This document shows positions 41,403 through 50,088 of a stretch of 64,000 nt of DNA, piece by piece. The DNA lies in NCBI GenBank assembly GCA_964484195.1, contig CAZAER010000001.1:62001-126000 (forward strand), in the 5' to 3' direction. The translations under genes were made by a program, and so were the position numbers. Position 1 is the stretch's first letter. Each line of letters begins with the position of its first letter. Below the pieces are notes generated by a model. That model worked only from the letters and a program-made list of their open reading frames with translations. It was not told the origin of the DNA and ran no database searches. The DNA comes from JALHOP01 sp964484195. GTDB taxonomy: Bacteria > Myxococcota > XYA12-FULL-58-9 > JALHOP01.

Positions 41403-44270
41403 GTGCCCATCAACGAGGTGCGATCCCGCCACCTTGTAACGGCGCAAGCCCCCGCCAGCGCGGTCTCCCTGCGCCCAGGTTCAGCTGCGCGCGCGATGCA
41501 GCGGCCGAGCGTGCCGCCGCCAGGCGATCGGATCGCGCGGACAGCCGGAAACCGCAGCCCGACCCGCGACGTCACCTTCGTTTACGACGCTGGTCCGCAA
41601 CGCGACGTCGGCAATGTTCGCCTCAACGGCAGCTGGAACAAGGCCACGGGTCAGTACAGCCCGGCCTGGGGACACGAGACCATCCCGATGCGCTATCTCG
41701 GCGACGGTCGCTGGTCGGTGACCGTGCGTATCGTCGATGACGGCACGGCGCGCCCCTGGGAGTGGGGTGTCATCGCCGACACACCCGGGAAGAAGGGCGC
41801 CTGGGTGGTGCACGCCGGCAAGAACCTGCGCTTCGACCCAGGAGTCGGCCTAGCCGCCTACAGCCCGACCACCTATCACGCGATGGGCGCGCGCAAGGGC
41901 GGCGACGGCGACCTCACGTTCCGGGTCTGGCTGCCGCATGCACGCGAGGTCACGGTCCGTGTCACCGGCAACGATGGGCGGGTCACGCGCTATCCGCTGA
42001 AGCGGATCGACGAGGACTGGGCGACCAGTATCGCGGCGGGGTTCGACCGCCACCTGGGCGCCAGCTACATGTACGAGATCGTCGACTCGAAGGGGGAGCG
42101 GCGATCGGTTCCCGACCCGTACGCGTTCGAGGTTGCCGGTGAGCAGCTTGGTCTTTCGCGCGCCTGGTTCGACCCGACGAACGGCGCCGAGGTGCACCAG
42201 TATCTGACGCCGCGCCAAGAATTCATGCGCTTCGAGCTACGCGACGACAGCGGCTCTGCCGAAGCTTGGGTCGTCTTGAAGGACGCGGACGGGCGCGCCT
42301 TGAGCAAAGCCGAGATCGAAGCCCGCCTAGGTCCGCTCGGTGAGGAGCTTCGGTCCGCCATCACGGGCAAGCGCAAGATCGATGATCTCACTGCCGTCGA
42401 CGACCAGGGTCGGCTCGCCATGCGCTTCACCGACGGTACCTGGACCACGCTCGTACACAACCCGAAGGCCTTGGAGGGCTTGCGCTACGCCATGGTGCTC
42501 TCGAACGGGGCGACGGCGCGCGATCCGTGGAGTGACCGCATCAGCAGCGACAGCGGCGTATCGTTTCGCGAGTCGATCATCGTCGACGGCGTTCGTCGCT
42601 CGCAGCGCGTCACCACGCCGCCGACGCCGTGGAACAAAGCGACCATTTATCAGATGCACATCGGCAGCTTCTTCTCGTCGGCCAACAACTCGCGCCGCTC
42701 CACGTTCGCAGATGTCTGCGAGAAGCTCGACTACCTCGAGTGGCTCGGCGTCAACGCCGTCGAGCTCTTGCCGGTGACCGAGGAGCAGGGCGTGCGCGGC
42801 TGGGGCTACGCCATGGGCGTCGTCAACTTCGCGACCGAAAGCGCCTTCGGCTTCATGCGCGACGGCAAGTGGGTGAGCGGGCGCGAGGCGCTGCGTGCGT
42901 TGCGCGCCGAGATGCAAAAGCGGCGCATGAACCTGATTGCCGACGTCGTCTACAATCACGCGCTCGACAAGGACAACCCGCTCGTCGACATCGATCCTGC
43001 GAACCCTTACTACAACTGGGGCAGCGCCGAGCATCCGCAGCTGCGCAAGACGCCCTGGGGACCGATTCCCGCCTTCAACAATCCTCGCGTGCGCCAGTTC
43101 CTCATCGATCACGCGGTGGCGCAGATCCTCGAGCACGGCTTCGACGGGCTGCGCCTCGACTTCACCCAACCGATTTATCAGGAGGGCGGTGAAGAAGGGC
43201 GCGCCTTTCTCGTCGAGCTGGTGTCGCAGGTCCGCGAGGTGGCGCCGCAGGCCCTGCTCATCCCCGAGGACTTCTCGTTCCAACCGTGGATCGTCGAGCT
43301 CATGGGGACGCTCTGGTACACCGAGTTCCAGCATCGCCTGGTGCACGACCACAACCCCGACCGCCCTGGTCTCGTGCAAGCCGCCGCCCTCGGCAAGTTC
43401 AAGAACGTCGACGGCTTCTTGAAGTTGCTGACGAGCCCAATCGGCCTGCACGCGCTTACCCAAGCCATCACCATGATCTCGAACCACGACGAGGTCGGTA
43501 ACGCGAATCGCACCACGGTCGTCGCGCAAGGCGAGCACGCCAGCAACGATCCGCCACAATGGCCCCGCGACGTCTCGCGCCTCACCATGCTCATCGGGCT
43601 GATGAGCCCGGGCATCCCGTTCTTCTTCCAGGGCGACGAGTCACTCGCGACCAACGGCTTCCGCTGGGGCAAGCCCTCCACGTGGGACATCGGCTGGAGC
43701 TGGGCGAAGATCGGCAAGAGCTGGGACTGGAGCGCGCTCCGCTATGACGATGACGTGCGCAAGCTCTACGAGCGTCTGTTCGCGCTAGGCAACGAGGCGT
43801 TCGAAGACCCCGCGTTCCAACAGCTCGCTGAAGCGGACAAGCGCGTCTACCGCGACCTCGCGAGCATGCGGCCCGAGGACCGCCAAGTCGCGTTGGTCGA
43901 TATCTCGCGCAAGCTCGCGAGCATCTTCACCAAAGACACGATCACCATGCGCAATGCCTACGAGGGCCTCGGCTCGGATGTTCCGGCGAAGCCTCTGTAC
44001 GCACACAACGACGACGGCGTTTTCGCGTTCAGCCGTGGCGAGAAAGAAGCCGACTACGTCGTGGTCGCGAACGTCTCCAAGGAAACGCGCCGCGGTTATC
44101 GTGTGCCGCTGCCGCCAGGGAAGTTCCGGCAGATCTTGAATAGCGACGACGTTCGTTATGGCGGACGAGGAGTCGGAGCCGGCGCTGCCATCCTCGAGGA
44201 TGGCGCGACCTTCGACTTGCCCGCGGGTGGCGGGCTCGTGTTGCAGCGCCTCGCTACGTCTTCGCCGTAA
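41403..44270 (+). CDS. GH13 alpha-glucan enzyme (branching enzyme/amylase type)
   Basis: A 955-residue protein starting at GTG 41403. No signal peptide is apparent; the first 55 residues are low complexity. Beta-sandwich modules follow (starch-binding-like at about 58-145, CBM48-like at about 160-250), then a further region of about 145 residues, and the GH13 barrel from about 412. The catalytic regions are DVVYNHA, GLRLDFTQP with the nucleophile Asp586, LIPEDFSF with Glu622, and MISNHDEVGN with Asp696. Conserved trailing modules end with LPPGKFRQILN. The enzyme should act on alpha-1,4-glucans such as glycogen; branching versus hydrolysis cannot be told from the motifs alone. Confidence 0.88.
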   Translation: MPINEVRSRHLVTAQAPASAVSLRPGSAARAMQRPSVPPPGDRIARTAGNRSPTRDVTFVYDAGPQRDVGNVRLNGSWNKATGQYSPAWGHETIPMRYLGDGRWSVTVRIVDDGTARPWEWGVIADTPGKKGAWVVHAGKNLRFDPGVGLAAYSPTTYHAMGARKGGDGDLTFRVWLPHAREVTVRVTGNDGRVTRYPLKRIDEDWATSIAAGFDRHLGASYMYEIVDSKGERRSVPDPYAFEVAGEQLGLSRAWFDPTNGAEVHQYLTPRQEFMRFELRDDSGSAEAWVVLKDADGRALSKAEIEARLGPLGEELRSAITGKRKIDDLTAVDDQGRLAMRFTDGTWTTLVHNPKALEGLRYAMVLSNGATARDPWSDRISSDSGVSFRESIIVDGVRRSQRVTTPPTPWNKATIYQMHIGSFFSSANNSRRSTFADVCEKLDYLEWLGVNAVELLPVTEEQGVRGWGYAMGVVNFATESAFGFMRDGKWVSGREALRALRAEMQKRRMNLIADVVYNHALDKDNPLVDIDPANPYYNWGSAEHPQLRKTPWGPIPAFNNPRVRQFLIDHAVAQILEHGFDGLRLDFTQPIYQEGGEEGRAFLVELVSQVREVAPQALLIPEDFSFQPWIVELMGTLWYTEFQHRLVHDHNPDRPGLVQAAALGKFKNVDGFLKLLTSPIGLHALTQAITMISNHDEVGNANRTTVVAQGEHASNDPPQWPRDVSRLTMLIGLMSPGIPFFFQGDESLATNGFRWGKPSTWDIGWSWAKIGKSWDWSALRYDDDVRKLYERLFALGNEAFEDPAFQQLAEADKRVYRDLASMRPEDRQVALVDISRKLASIFTKDTITMRNAYEGLGSDVPAKPLYAHNDDGVFAFSRGEKEADYVVVANVSKETRRGYRVPLPPGKFRQILNSDDVRYGGRGVGAGAAILEDGATFDLPAGGGLVLQRLATSSP

Positions 44271-44433
44271 GGAACCGCAAGAGTGAGCCCGGCGTGCGTG
44301 CCGCCGGCACCACGGAAGGCGCTCCTGCCACGGTGGTGAAGCTCGAGTCGCTGCTGTGACCGCGGCGGCGCTTGGCTTCGCGCACCAAACGTGTGGCTTC
44401 TGCTGGCGAGGGGATGCCGAGCTCAGCGTTCAT
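44254..44433 (-). CDS. Possible small protein, 59 residues
   Basis: A short ORF encoded on the minus strand, starting at ATG 44433 inside the end of the gene at 44423-44851 and finishing inside the 3' end of the GH13 gene. The predicted protein starts MNAELGIPSPAEATRLVREA, is basic (KRRRGHSSDSS), and ends LRFLTAKT. Third codon positions are mostly G or C, as expected for coding DNA here. No family recognised, and no ribosome-binding site stands out; it may be translated by coupling to the upstream gene. Confidence 0.3.
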   Translation of the reverse strand: MNAELGIPSPAEATRLVREAKRRRGHSSDSSFTTVAGAPSVVPAARTPGSLLRFLTAKT

Positions 44434-44851
44434 CGCGTTGCCAGGAGACTTCGGCCGTGAACTTCCCGTAGCCATGGCCGCCGTTGCCGTAACCCAGGAG
44501 GATCGCTTCGGTCGGACGCACGTCGTAGTTGCTGGCTTGCATGGCCTTGAGGAACGCCTCGGAGCCCGCACGGATGGCGAATTGGACGTCCATGTCGGTG
44601 GGGAACTGGCCCGCCTGCGCGCCGCGCATGAAGGTCTCGCGAATCTGGCGCGTATTGAGCTCGATGTCGATCGTGACCGAGAGCGTCGGTCCGGCGGTGC
44701 TCTTGCCTTCGACGGCCTTCCCGGCGGCGAGCTGCGCTTTGAAAGCGTTGACCAGCTGCGTCCGGACGTCCTTGGCCGCTGGGCGTAAGGTCGCTTCGTC
44801 GTGGATCTTGGTTGCGTCAGCAGCTCGAGGAATGTCGCCGATACCGTTCAT
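44423..44851 (-). CDS. Hypothetical protein
   Basis: A 142-residue soluble protein, without signal peptide. Recognisable pieces are a helical N-terminal half (VRTQLVNAFKAQLAAGKAVE), a strand-rich middle (PTLSVTIDIELNTRQIRETF) and a glycine-rich turn (LGYGNGGHGYGKF) before a final VSWQRDER. I do not recognise a family. It shares an N-terminal style with other signal-less proteins nearby and sits downstream of ffh on the same strand, 95 bases away. Confidence 0.55.
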   Translation of the reverse strand: MNGIGDIPRAADATKIHDEATLRPAAKDVRTQLVNAFKAQLAAGKAVEGKSTAGPTLSVTIDIELNTRQIRETFMRGAQAGQFPTDMDVQFAIRAGSEAFLKAMQASNYDVRPTEAILLGYGNGGHGYGKFTAEVSWQRDER

Positions 44852-44946
44852 CGCACACGTCTCCGCAGTTTCGTGATGACGGTCTACTTATCGGCTGCGC
44901 GCACCATGACGTTGCGTCAGATCGATGACGCCGGGCACACGAAGGC

Positions 44947-46677
44947 CTAGCGGCGATTCTTCTTGCGCGCCTTCTTCTCGGCTTTTCGTTTGTCTTTCGA
45001 CTTTTGCTTGGCTTGGCTGTCGACCTGGCGCGGCGCCATCTGGCCCATGCGGGCCTTCAGGAACTGCTGGTATTGCTGCATCGAAACACCGGGGGGCAAG
45101 CCACCGGGGGGAAGGGGCATGCCACCGGCCGCGCCGCCGCCCATGCCGGGCAGACCACCACCGGCACCGAGCCCCGGCAGACCACCAGCGGGCATCCCGG
45201 GCATCCCCATGCCAGGCATACCGCCGCCCAGACCCATCTTCTGAGCCATCTGGCCGAGGTCACCCATGCCCATGCCGCCCATGACGTCGTTCATGTTCAT
45301 GCCCTTGAGCTTGCGCAGGGCCCCCAGCTGCTTGAAGCCGGGGAGGTTGCCGAGCAGTCCCGGGTTACCCACCAGGTTCTGCATCAGGCCTTGCATCATG
45401 CCGAAGCGCTGCACGAGGTCTTTGACCTCCTCGGGCTTGCGTCCGCTTCCGCGGGCGATGCGTTTGGCGCGGCTGTCGTCGATGATCGAGGGTTTGTCGC
45501 GCTCGGCCTTGGTCATCGAGTGGATGAGCGACTCCATGGCGACGAAGGCTTTGTCGTCGACTTGGGCGCCGTCCGGCAGAGAGTCTCCGAAGATGGGAAA
45601 CTTCTCGTAGATGTCCTTCATCGAGCCGACCTTCTGCAGCATCTTCAGCTGCTGCAGAAAATCGTCGAGGGTGAACTGGCCGCGCAGGAGCTTCTTGGTG
45701 TCGCGCTCCGCCTGCTTCTCGTCGACGACCTGCTCGAAGTCCTGCATGAGGCCGACGATGTCGCCCATGCCGAGGATGCGGCTCGCGAGACCTTCGGGGC
45801 GGAAGCGCTCGAGCTTGTCGAGACCTTCGCCTTGGCCGAGGAACTTGATCGGCTTACCGGTGATCTCTTTGATGGAGAGCGCCGCGCCACCGCGGGCATC
45901 GCCGTCCATCTTGGTCATGATGAAGCCGGAGATATCGAGGCGGCGGTTGAACTCGGCGGCAGTGCGCACCGTGTCCTGACCCGCCATGGCGTCGCAGACC
46001 AGGAAGATGTTGTCGGGCTTGGTCTTCTGCTTGATCTGCTCGAGCTCGACCATCAGCGCATCGTCGATGGCCAAGCGACCCGCGGTATCGAAGATGACGA
46101 CGTCGCGCTTCTTCTTCTTGGCTTCTTGCAGGGCGTCGGCGCAGAGCTGTGGCGGCGACAGGCCGGGCTGCGCGAAGACCGGGACGCCCAAGCGCTCACC
46201 CAGGATCTTGAGCTGCTCGACGGCGGCGGGACGGTAGACGTCGGCGGCTACGAGGAGCGGCTTGCGCTTGTCCGCTAAAAGGTACTGCGCGAGCTTGCCC
46301 GTGGTCGTCGTCTTACCGGTACCCTGGAGACCAACCATCATGATGGTGGTGAAGGGGCGCTTGAACTTGATCGGCGCTTCCTCGACCGGCCCCATGAGCT
46401 TTTCGAGCTCGTTGTGGCAGATGAGGATGAAGTGCTCGCCCGGCGTCGACTGGAGTTTCTTGCCGTCTTTCTGGGCCGCGAGCTGCACGACCTCGCCGAG
46501 GGCGCGTTGCTTCACGCGGTCGATGAAGGTGCGTACGACGCCGAGCTCGACGTCGCCCTCGAGGAGCGAGACGCGGATCTGGCGGACCGCCTCGTCGATG
46601 TTTTCTTCGGTGAGCTCAGCCTTACCGGTGAGCGCGTTCTTGGCGGACTTGAAGCCCTTGGAGACGATCTCCAGCAT
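44947..46677 (-). CDS. ffh: Signal recognition particle GTPase Ffh
   Basis: A 576-residue SRP54-type GTPase that brings nascent membrane proteins to the translocon. N domain: LTEENIDEAVRQIRVSLLEG; G1 GLQGTGKTTTTGKLA; G3 DTAGRL; G4 TKMDGDARGG. The M domain includes the RNA-binding segment GSGRKPEEVKDLVQRFGMMQ. It is roughly 120 residues longer than usual because of a C-terminal tail made of Gly-, Met- and Pro-rich repeats (GMGMPGMPAGGLPGLGAGGG) ending in a very basic KDKRKAEKKARKKNRR. The domains argue strongly for Ffh; the tail is unusual. Confidence 0.95.
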   Translation of the reverse strand: MLEIVSKGFKSAKNALTGKAELTEENIDEAVRQIRVSLLEGDVELGVVRTFIDRVKQRALGEVVQLAAQKDGKKLQSTPGEHFILICHNELEKLMGPVEEAPIKFKRPFTTIMMVGLQGTGKTTTTGKLAQYLLADKRKPLLVAADVYRPAAVEQLKILGERLGVPVFAQPGLSPPQLCADALQEAKKKKRDVVIFDTAGRLAIDDALMVELEQIKQKTKPDNIFLVCDAMAGQDTVRTAAEFNRRLDISGFIMTKMDGDARGGAALSIKEITGKPIKFLGQGEGLDKLERFRPEGLASRILGMGDIVGLMQDFEQVVDEKQAERDTKKLLRGQFTLDDFLQQLKMLQKVGSMKDIYEKFPIFGDSLPDGAQVDDKAFVAMESLIHSMTKAERDKPSIIDDSRAKRIARGSGRKPEEVKDLVQRFGMMQGLMQNLVGNPGLLGNLPGFKQLGALRKLKGMNMNDVMGGMGMGDLGQMAQKMGLGGGMPGMGMPGMPAGGLPGLGAGGGLPGMGGGAAGGMPLPPGGLPPGVSMQQYQQFLKARMGQMAPRQVDSQAKQKSKDKRKAEKKARKKNRR

Positions 46678-46710
46678 GGGGCGGCTTCTAGCTCAAACTT
46701 GTAACGAATG

Positions 46711-46750
46711 TCACGGCGTGACCGTGGGCACTTGCTTGGTTCGCTGAACC
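46711..46750. promoter_or_regulatory. Short inverted repeats in the ffh upstream region
   Basis: Between the divergent ffh and 46767 genes lie two small inverted repeats: TCACGGCGTGA (46711-46721) and GGTTCGCTGAACC (46738-46750). Either could be an operator or chance; no promoter motif could be assigned with confidence. Confidence 0.25.
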
Positions 46751-46766
46751 TGGCAAACGGCGAGGT

Positions 46767-48314
46767 ATGCGCAAGCTAGCCCTCTTGGCCCTGGCCCTCG
46801 CCGGTGGCTGTAGCGACGATCCCGAAGTTTGGTTGACCTCTACCGCACCGGCGGACGGCTGCCCTCATGGCGGCACCAACGTATCGATTGGCCCGGATAC
46901 GAATGACGACGGAGCGCTCGACCCGAGCGAGGTGCGCTCGACCTCGCCGATTTGCAACCCCGAGGTGGTCGAAGAGCAGGATGAGCCCGCGGCGCTGACA
47001 GCGACTGCGCAAGCGGACACCGATGTTTGCCCGTGGGGCGGCACGCTCATTCACTTCGGCCGGGACACCGACGGCAACGGCACGCTCGAGGCGTCCGAGA
47101 TCACGAGCACCCAGCCGATTTGTAGAGGCGCTGTGCAGGCCACCGGGGTCGGCCACGTTTGGACCGGTGACGGCGCCGACGACCGCTGGTCGAACCCCGC
47201 CAATTGGAACAGCGGCAGAGTGCCCGAGCCCGGCGATGATCTCGCGTTCTATGTCGCGGACACTCAGGCGCGAGCGCGCAACGACCTCGGGGTCGGTTTC
47301 GTGGTGGGCACGCTCACGGTGTTCGGGGGCCTCGAGGTCTACGGCGACAAGATCATCGTGGTGACCGGCATCCTCCACGACGACTCGGGTGAGGCCGCGA
47401 CCGCCCTCGTCTCCATGCCGGTGGTCCTGCGTGGTGGAATCATCACGGTGGAAGACCAAGCGGGCGTCGATGTCGATTTCACGATCACCGGTGACATCGA
47501 GGGCGCGTTCGGCCTCGAGAAGGCTGGTGTCGGTACTCTCGAGCTACGTGGTGACAACCGCTATAGCGACCTCACCCTCATCTCCGCCGGTCGTTTGATC
47601 TCGGGCGCGGCGAACGCTATCCCGGACCTTTCCGCGGTGGTCCCTGGACCTGGCACGACCTTCGTGGTCGGGCCTGTCGGCGACACCATCCGTGGCATTG
47701 GTGGCAGCGGTGCCGTGGAGCTAGCGGGTCCACTCGTCATCGAGCTCTTCGGCGGGACCGCGACGAGCTCCGGCCTGGTCAGCGGTACCGGTAGCATCGT
47801 CATGCGTGGCGAGGCGGTGCAGCGCTTCTCGACGGTGAGTGACACGCTCTTCACTGGCTCGGTGACCATCGAGTCCGGGGCGTTTCGCATCGATGGCGAT
47901 TGGCCGAACGCGACGTTCGACGTCCGCGAGGGCGGCACGTTCGCCGCCACCGGTGAGATCGCTGGACTCGTGGCGCGCGGCACCGTCATCCCCGGAAATA
48001 CCGGCATTGGCACGATCAGCGTCACCACACCCGCCGATCTGCGCGGTGCGCTCGTTCAGATGCAGCTCGGCGGCGCCTCGTCCGATGCGCTGCTCTCGGT
48101 CGGCGGCCTGGACATCAGCGGCGCGCGGTTGTCGCTGTTCTTGGCCCCGGCCTATGTGCCGGCGGCCGGCACCGAGATCGTTCTCTTCGATACCAACGGC
48201 ATTCTCACCGGCACGTTCGCCGACATGGGCGACGGCTCGGTCGTGACCGTCGGGACCACGAATTGGCTCCTCGACTACGGTGGCGGCGAGGTCAGCGTGA
48301 CCTACTTGCCGTAG
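46767..48314 (+). CDS. Autotransporter-repeat lipoprotein with DUF7151 modules
   Basis: A 515-residue lipoprotein with signal MRKLALLALALAGGC. Two DUF7151-type modules follow (GCPHGGTNVSIGPDTNDDGA with LDPSEV, and VCPWGGTLIHFGRDTDGNGT with LEASEI). From about residue 130 the sequence consists of beta-strand repeats like those of passenger domains (WSNPANWNSGRVPEPGDDLA, GTLELRGDNRYSDLTLISAG, GSVTIESGAFRIDGDW). No translocator domain is present. Probably an extracellular beta-helix adhesin or matrix protein tethered by lipid. Its stop abuts the stop of the convergent membrane gene. Confidence 0.82.
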   Translation: MRKLALLALALAGGCSDDPEVWLTSTAPADGCPHGGTNVSIGPDTNDDGALDPSEVRSTSPICNPEVVEEQDEPAALTATAQADTDVCPWGGTLIHFGRDTDGNGTLEASEITSTQPICRGAVQATGVGHVWTGDGADDRWSNPANWNSGRVPEPGDDLAFYVADTQARARNDLGVGFVVGTLTVFGGLEVYGDKIIVVTGILHDDSGEAATALVSMPVVLRGGIITVEDQAGVDVDFTITGDIEGAFGLEKAGVGTLELRGDNRYSDLTLISAGRLISGAANAIPDLSAVVPGPGTTFVVGPVGDTIRGIGGSGAVELAGPLVIELFGGTATSSGLVSGTGSIVMRGEAVQRFSTVSDTLFTGSVTIESGAFRIDGDWPNATFDVREGGTFAATGEIAGLVARGTVIPGNTGIGTISVTTPADLRGALVQMQLGGASSDALLSVGGLDISGARLSLFLAPAYVPAAGTEIVLFDTNGILTGTFADMGDGSVVTVGTTNWLLDYGGGEVSVTYLP

Positions 48315-48890
48315 CTAACGCGCCAGGAAAAATAGGGTGATGTGCGAGCTCACCCCCAAGAGGCCCCAGAGTAAGAGGTAGAGCGTCACGTACGCGCCAA
48401 CCGTCGCGCCGACGATGAGATGGCGTGACGCCACCTGCAGCTCTTCGAGTCCGACGTGCAGCAGGTAGATGCCGTAGCTCGCGGCCGCCACCACGGCCAG
48501 ACGCGAGATGATGAACAGCCAGATGAATTCGTCGGGAGCGAGATAGAGGCAGCCGGCCAGCCAGAGCGGAATGGACGCGTAGGTCGCGAGCAAGAAACTC
48601 TGGGTTTCGGTCAGGGTGCCGTGAAACTGGCGGACGACCGTCGGCACGATCAGCGCGAGCCCGATGAGGCAGCCGACCTGCAACACGAAACCGCTGGTGC
48701 CGAGCACCATCGCGGCCACGGGGTGCCCGGTCATCACCGACGCGAAGAAGTCGGCGATCGGCCGGATGATGATGAGCGGCAGGATGATGGTCACCACGAA
48801 ATGCGGCCACGCTGGCGGGCTGGTGAGCCGCTCGCGCAAGAGCTCGTGCGGTCCGCGGACGAGCGCCGTGACGTCGTGCTTGAGGCTCAA
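48315..48890 (-). CDS. Yip1-like integral membrane protein
   Basis: A 191-residue multi-pass membrane protein of the Yip1 type. It starts at a TTG (48890) whose codon overlaps the stop of the upstream gene (TTGA). An N-terminal amphipathic segment (VTALVRGPHELLRERLTSPP) precedes five or so hydrophobic stretches such as FVVTIILPLIIIRPIADFFA, LIGLALIVPTVV and YVTLYLLLWGLLGVSSHITL. Function unknown. It is translationally coupled to another membrane protein gene. Confidence 0.75.
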   Translation of the reverse strand: MSLKHDVTALVRGPHELLRERLTSPPAWPHFVVTIILPLIIIRPIADFFASVMTGHPVAAMVLGTSGFVLQVGCLIGLALIVPTVVRQFHGTLTETQSFLLATYASIPLWLAGCLYLAPDEFIWLFIISRLAVVAAASYGIYLLHVGLEELQVASRHLIVGATVGAYVTLYLLLWGLLGVSSHITLFFLAR

Positions 48891-49477
48891 TGCGGGCTCC
48901 GGGGCTCGAGCGCGTTGAAGCACAAGGTCAGGAACGTGAGGGTAAGCGGAACGGTGACGAGGCCACCGACCAAGGTAAGAAGCCCGATCAGGTTCACCAG
49001 CACCGCCACCAAAGCGATGACCAAGACCACGCCGGGCGCGCGGCGGGTGAGGGCGAGCGCGTTTTTCAGGCTCTGAGCCGCGAGATCGTCCGTGAGCGCG
49101 AGGTACCAGAACGCGAACATGCACGCGATCGCGAAGAGCAAGCCCGGCAGCACGAACGCGACCATGAGGATGAGCACGCCCAGACCATAGACCAGCCACG
49201 CCAGGATGGCCGCGACCGGGCGATCGAATCCCAGCCCCAAATGTTGGAAGTCGATGGGCTCGCCGGCCTGGGCTCGGCGCACCATGCGGATGTAGCCGAT
49301 CAGCAGAGGGGCTGTGAGGATCGTCAGCGAGACCAGCGATCCAGCGACTAAAAGCACCCCGGCGCCGATGTGCACCAGGGGGTCGGCGAAGACGAGGGCT
49401 ATCGCGCGGCGCCCCAGCGCGATGATGTCGACGTGGGGTCCGATCGCGTCCGGCTGGGTTTCGCCCAAGTTGGCCAT
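48887..49477 (-). CDS. Integral membrane protein of unknown function
   Basis: A 196-residue polytopic protein starting at ATG 49477. It resembles uncharacterised DUF4013/GDPDase-membrane-like proteins: LGRRAIALVFADPLVHIGAG, LVAGSLVSLTILTAPLLIGY, GVLILMVAFVLPGLLFAIAC, ALALTRRAPGVVLVIALVAV. Four to six membrane spans. It precedes and overlaps the Yip1-like gene; the two probably form one operon running leftwards. Confidence 0.72.
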   Translation of the reverse strand: MANLGETQPDAIGPHVDIIALGRRAIALVFADPLVHIGAGVLLVAGSLVSLTILTAPLLIGYIRMVRRAQAGEPIDFQHLGLGFDRPVAAILAWLVYGLGVLILMVAFVLPGLLFAIACMFAFWYLALTDDLAAQSLKNALALTRRAPGVVLVIALVAVLVNLIGLLTLVGGLVTVPLTLTFLTLCFNALEPRSPH

Positions 49478-49543
49478 GTGCTGAGGCAATTTTCCGTTAC
49501 AGGGGTGTGGCTTGTAAAACTTTTTTGAGTGTAGGCTAGGCGG

Positions 49544-50083
49544 GTGATGAGAGCTGCCATCCTTCTGACCGTCCTGTCTGCCGTTGCGTGCAAGTCGGAG
49601 TGGTACGGCACCAGCAACGTTTACGCCTATAACGGCACTGACCAGATCGTGAAGCTCCAGCTCGAGGGGACCGATGACCTCGACCTGACGCTGCGACCCC
49701 AGAGCGGCGAGCTGCTCCGCGACGTCGTTGCCGGGCCGTACACGATCGTCACCAAGCGGGAGGGACAGCCGGATTCCTCCACCCGCACGGAGATTCGTAA
49801 GGGTGACCTGACGGTGCTCAACGTCGATGGCCTTGGGTGTTTTGCCCGCGCCGACGTCGCCGGCAAGTACTCCGCCAATATGCGCTTCCCGGTGCAGGTG
49901 GTGAGCGAGTACTCGAAAGACGCGGTCATCCGTATCGATACGGCGATCGACGTGTTGCCCGGTGAGCTCTTGCCGAAGAACCGACCGAAGTCGGCCTACG
50001 GTTTCTACCGGGTCAGCCAAGTGCCCTGCGAGCTCATCGGTGACCGCAACAAGATGGCGGAGCACCTCAAGGAGCAGCGGTAA
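49544..50083 (+). CDS. Small lipoprotein of unknown function
   Basis: A 179-residue lipoprotein starting at GTG 49544 (or ATG 49547), with signal ILLTVLSAVAC. The mature part is beta-rich: NVYAYNGTDQIVKLQLEGTD, GPYTIVTKREGQPD and VLPGELLPKNRPKSAYGFYR. No recognised family. Five bases separate it from the patatin gene, so the two are probably cotranscribed. Confidence 0.7.
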   Translation: MMRAAILLTVLSAVACKSEWYGTSNVYAYNGTDQIVKLQLEGTDDLDLTLRPQSGELLRDVVAGPYTIVTKREGQPDSSTRTEIRKGDLTVLNVDGLGCFARADVAGKYSANMRFPVQVVSEYSKDAVIRIDTAIDVLPGELLPKNRPKSAYGFYRVSQVPCELIGDRNKMAEHLKEQR

Positions 50084-50088
50084 GCTCG

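Noticed and set aside
45060..45260. DNA tandem repeat in the 3' part of ffh
   Set aside because: The repetition reflects a Gly/Met/Pro-rich protein tail with varied codons rather than a true satellite.
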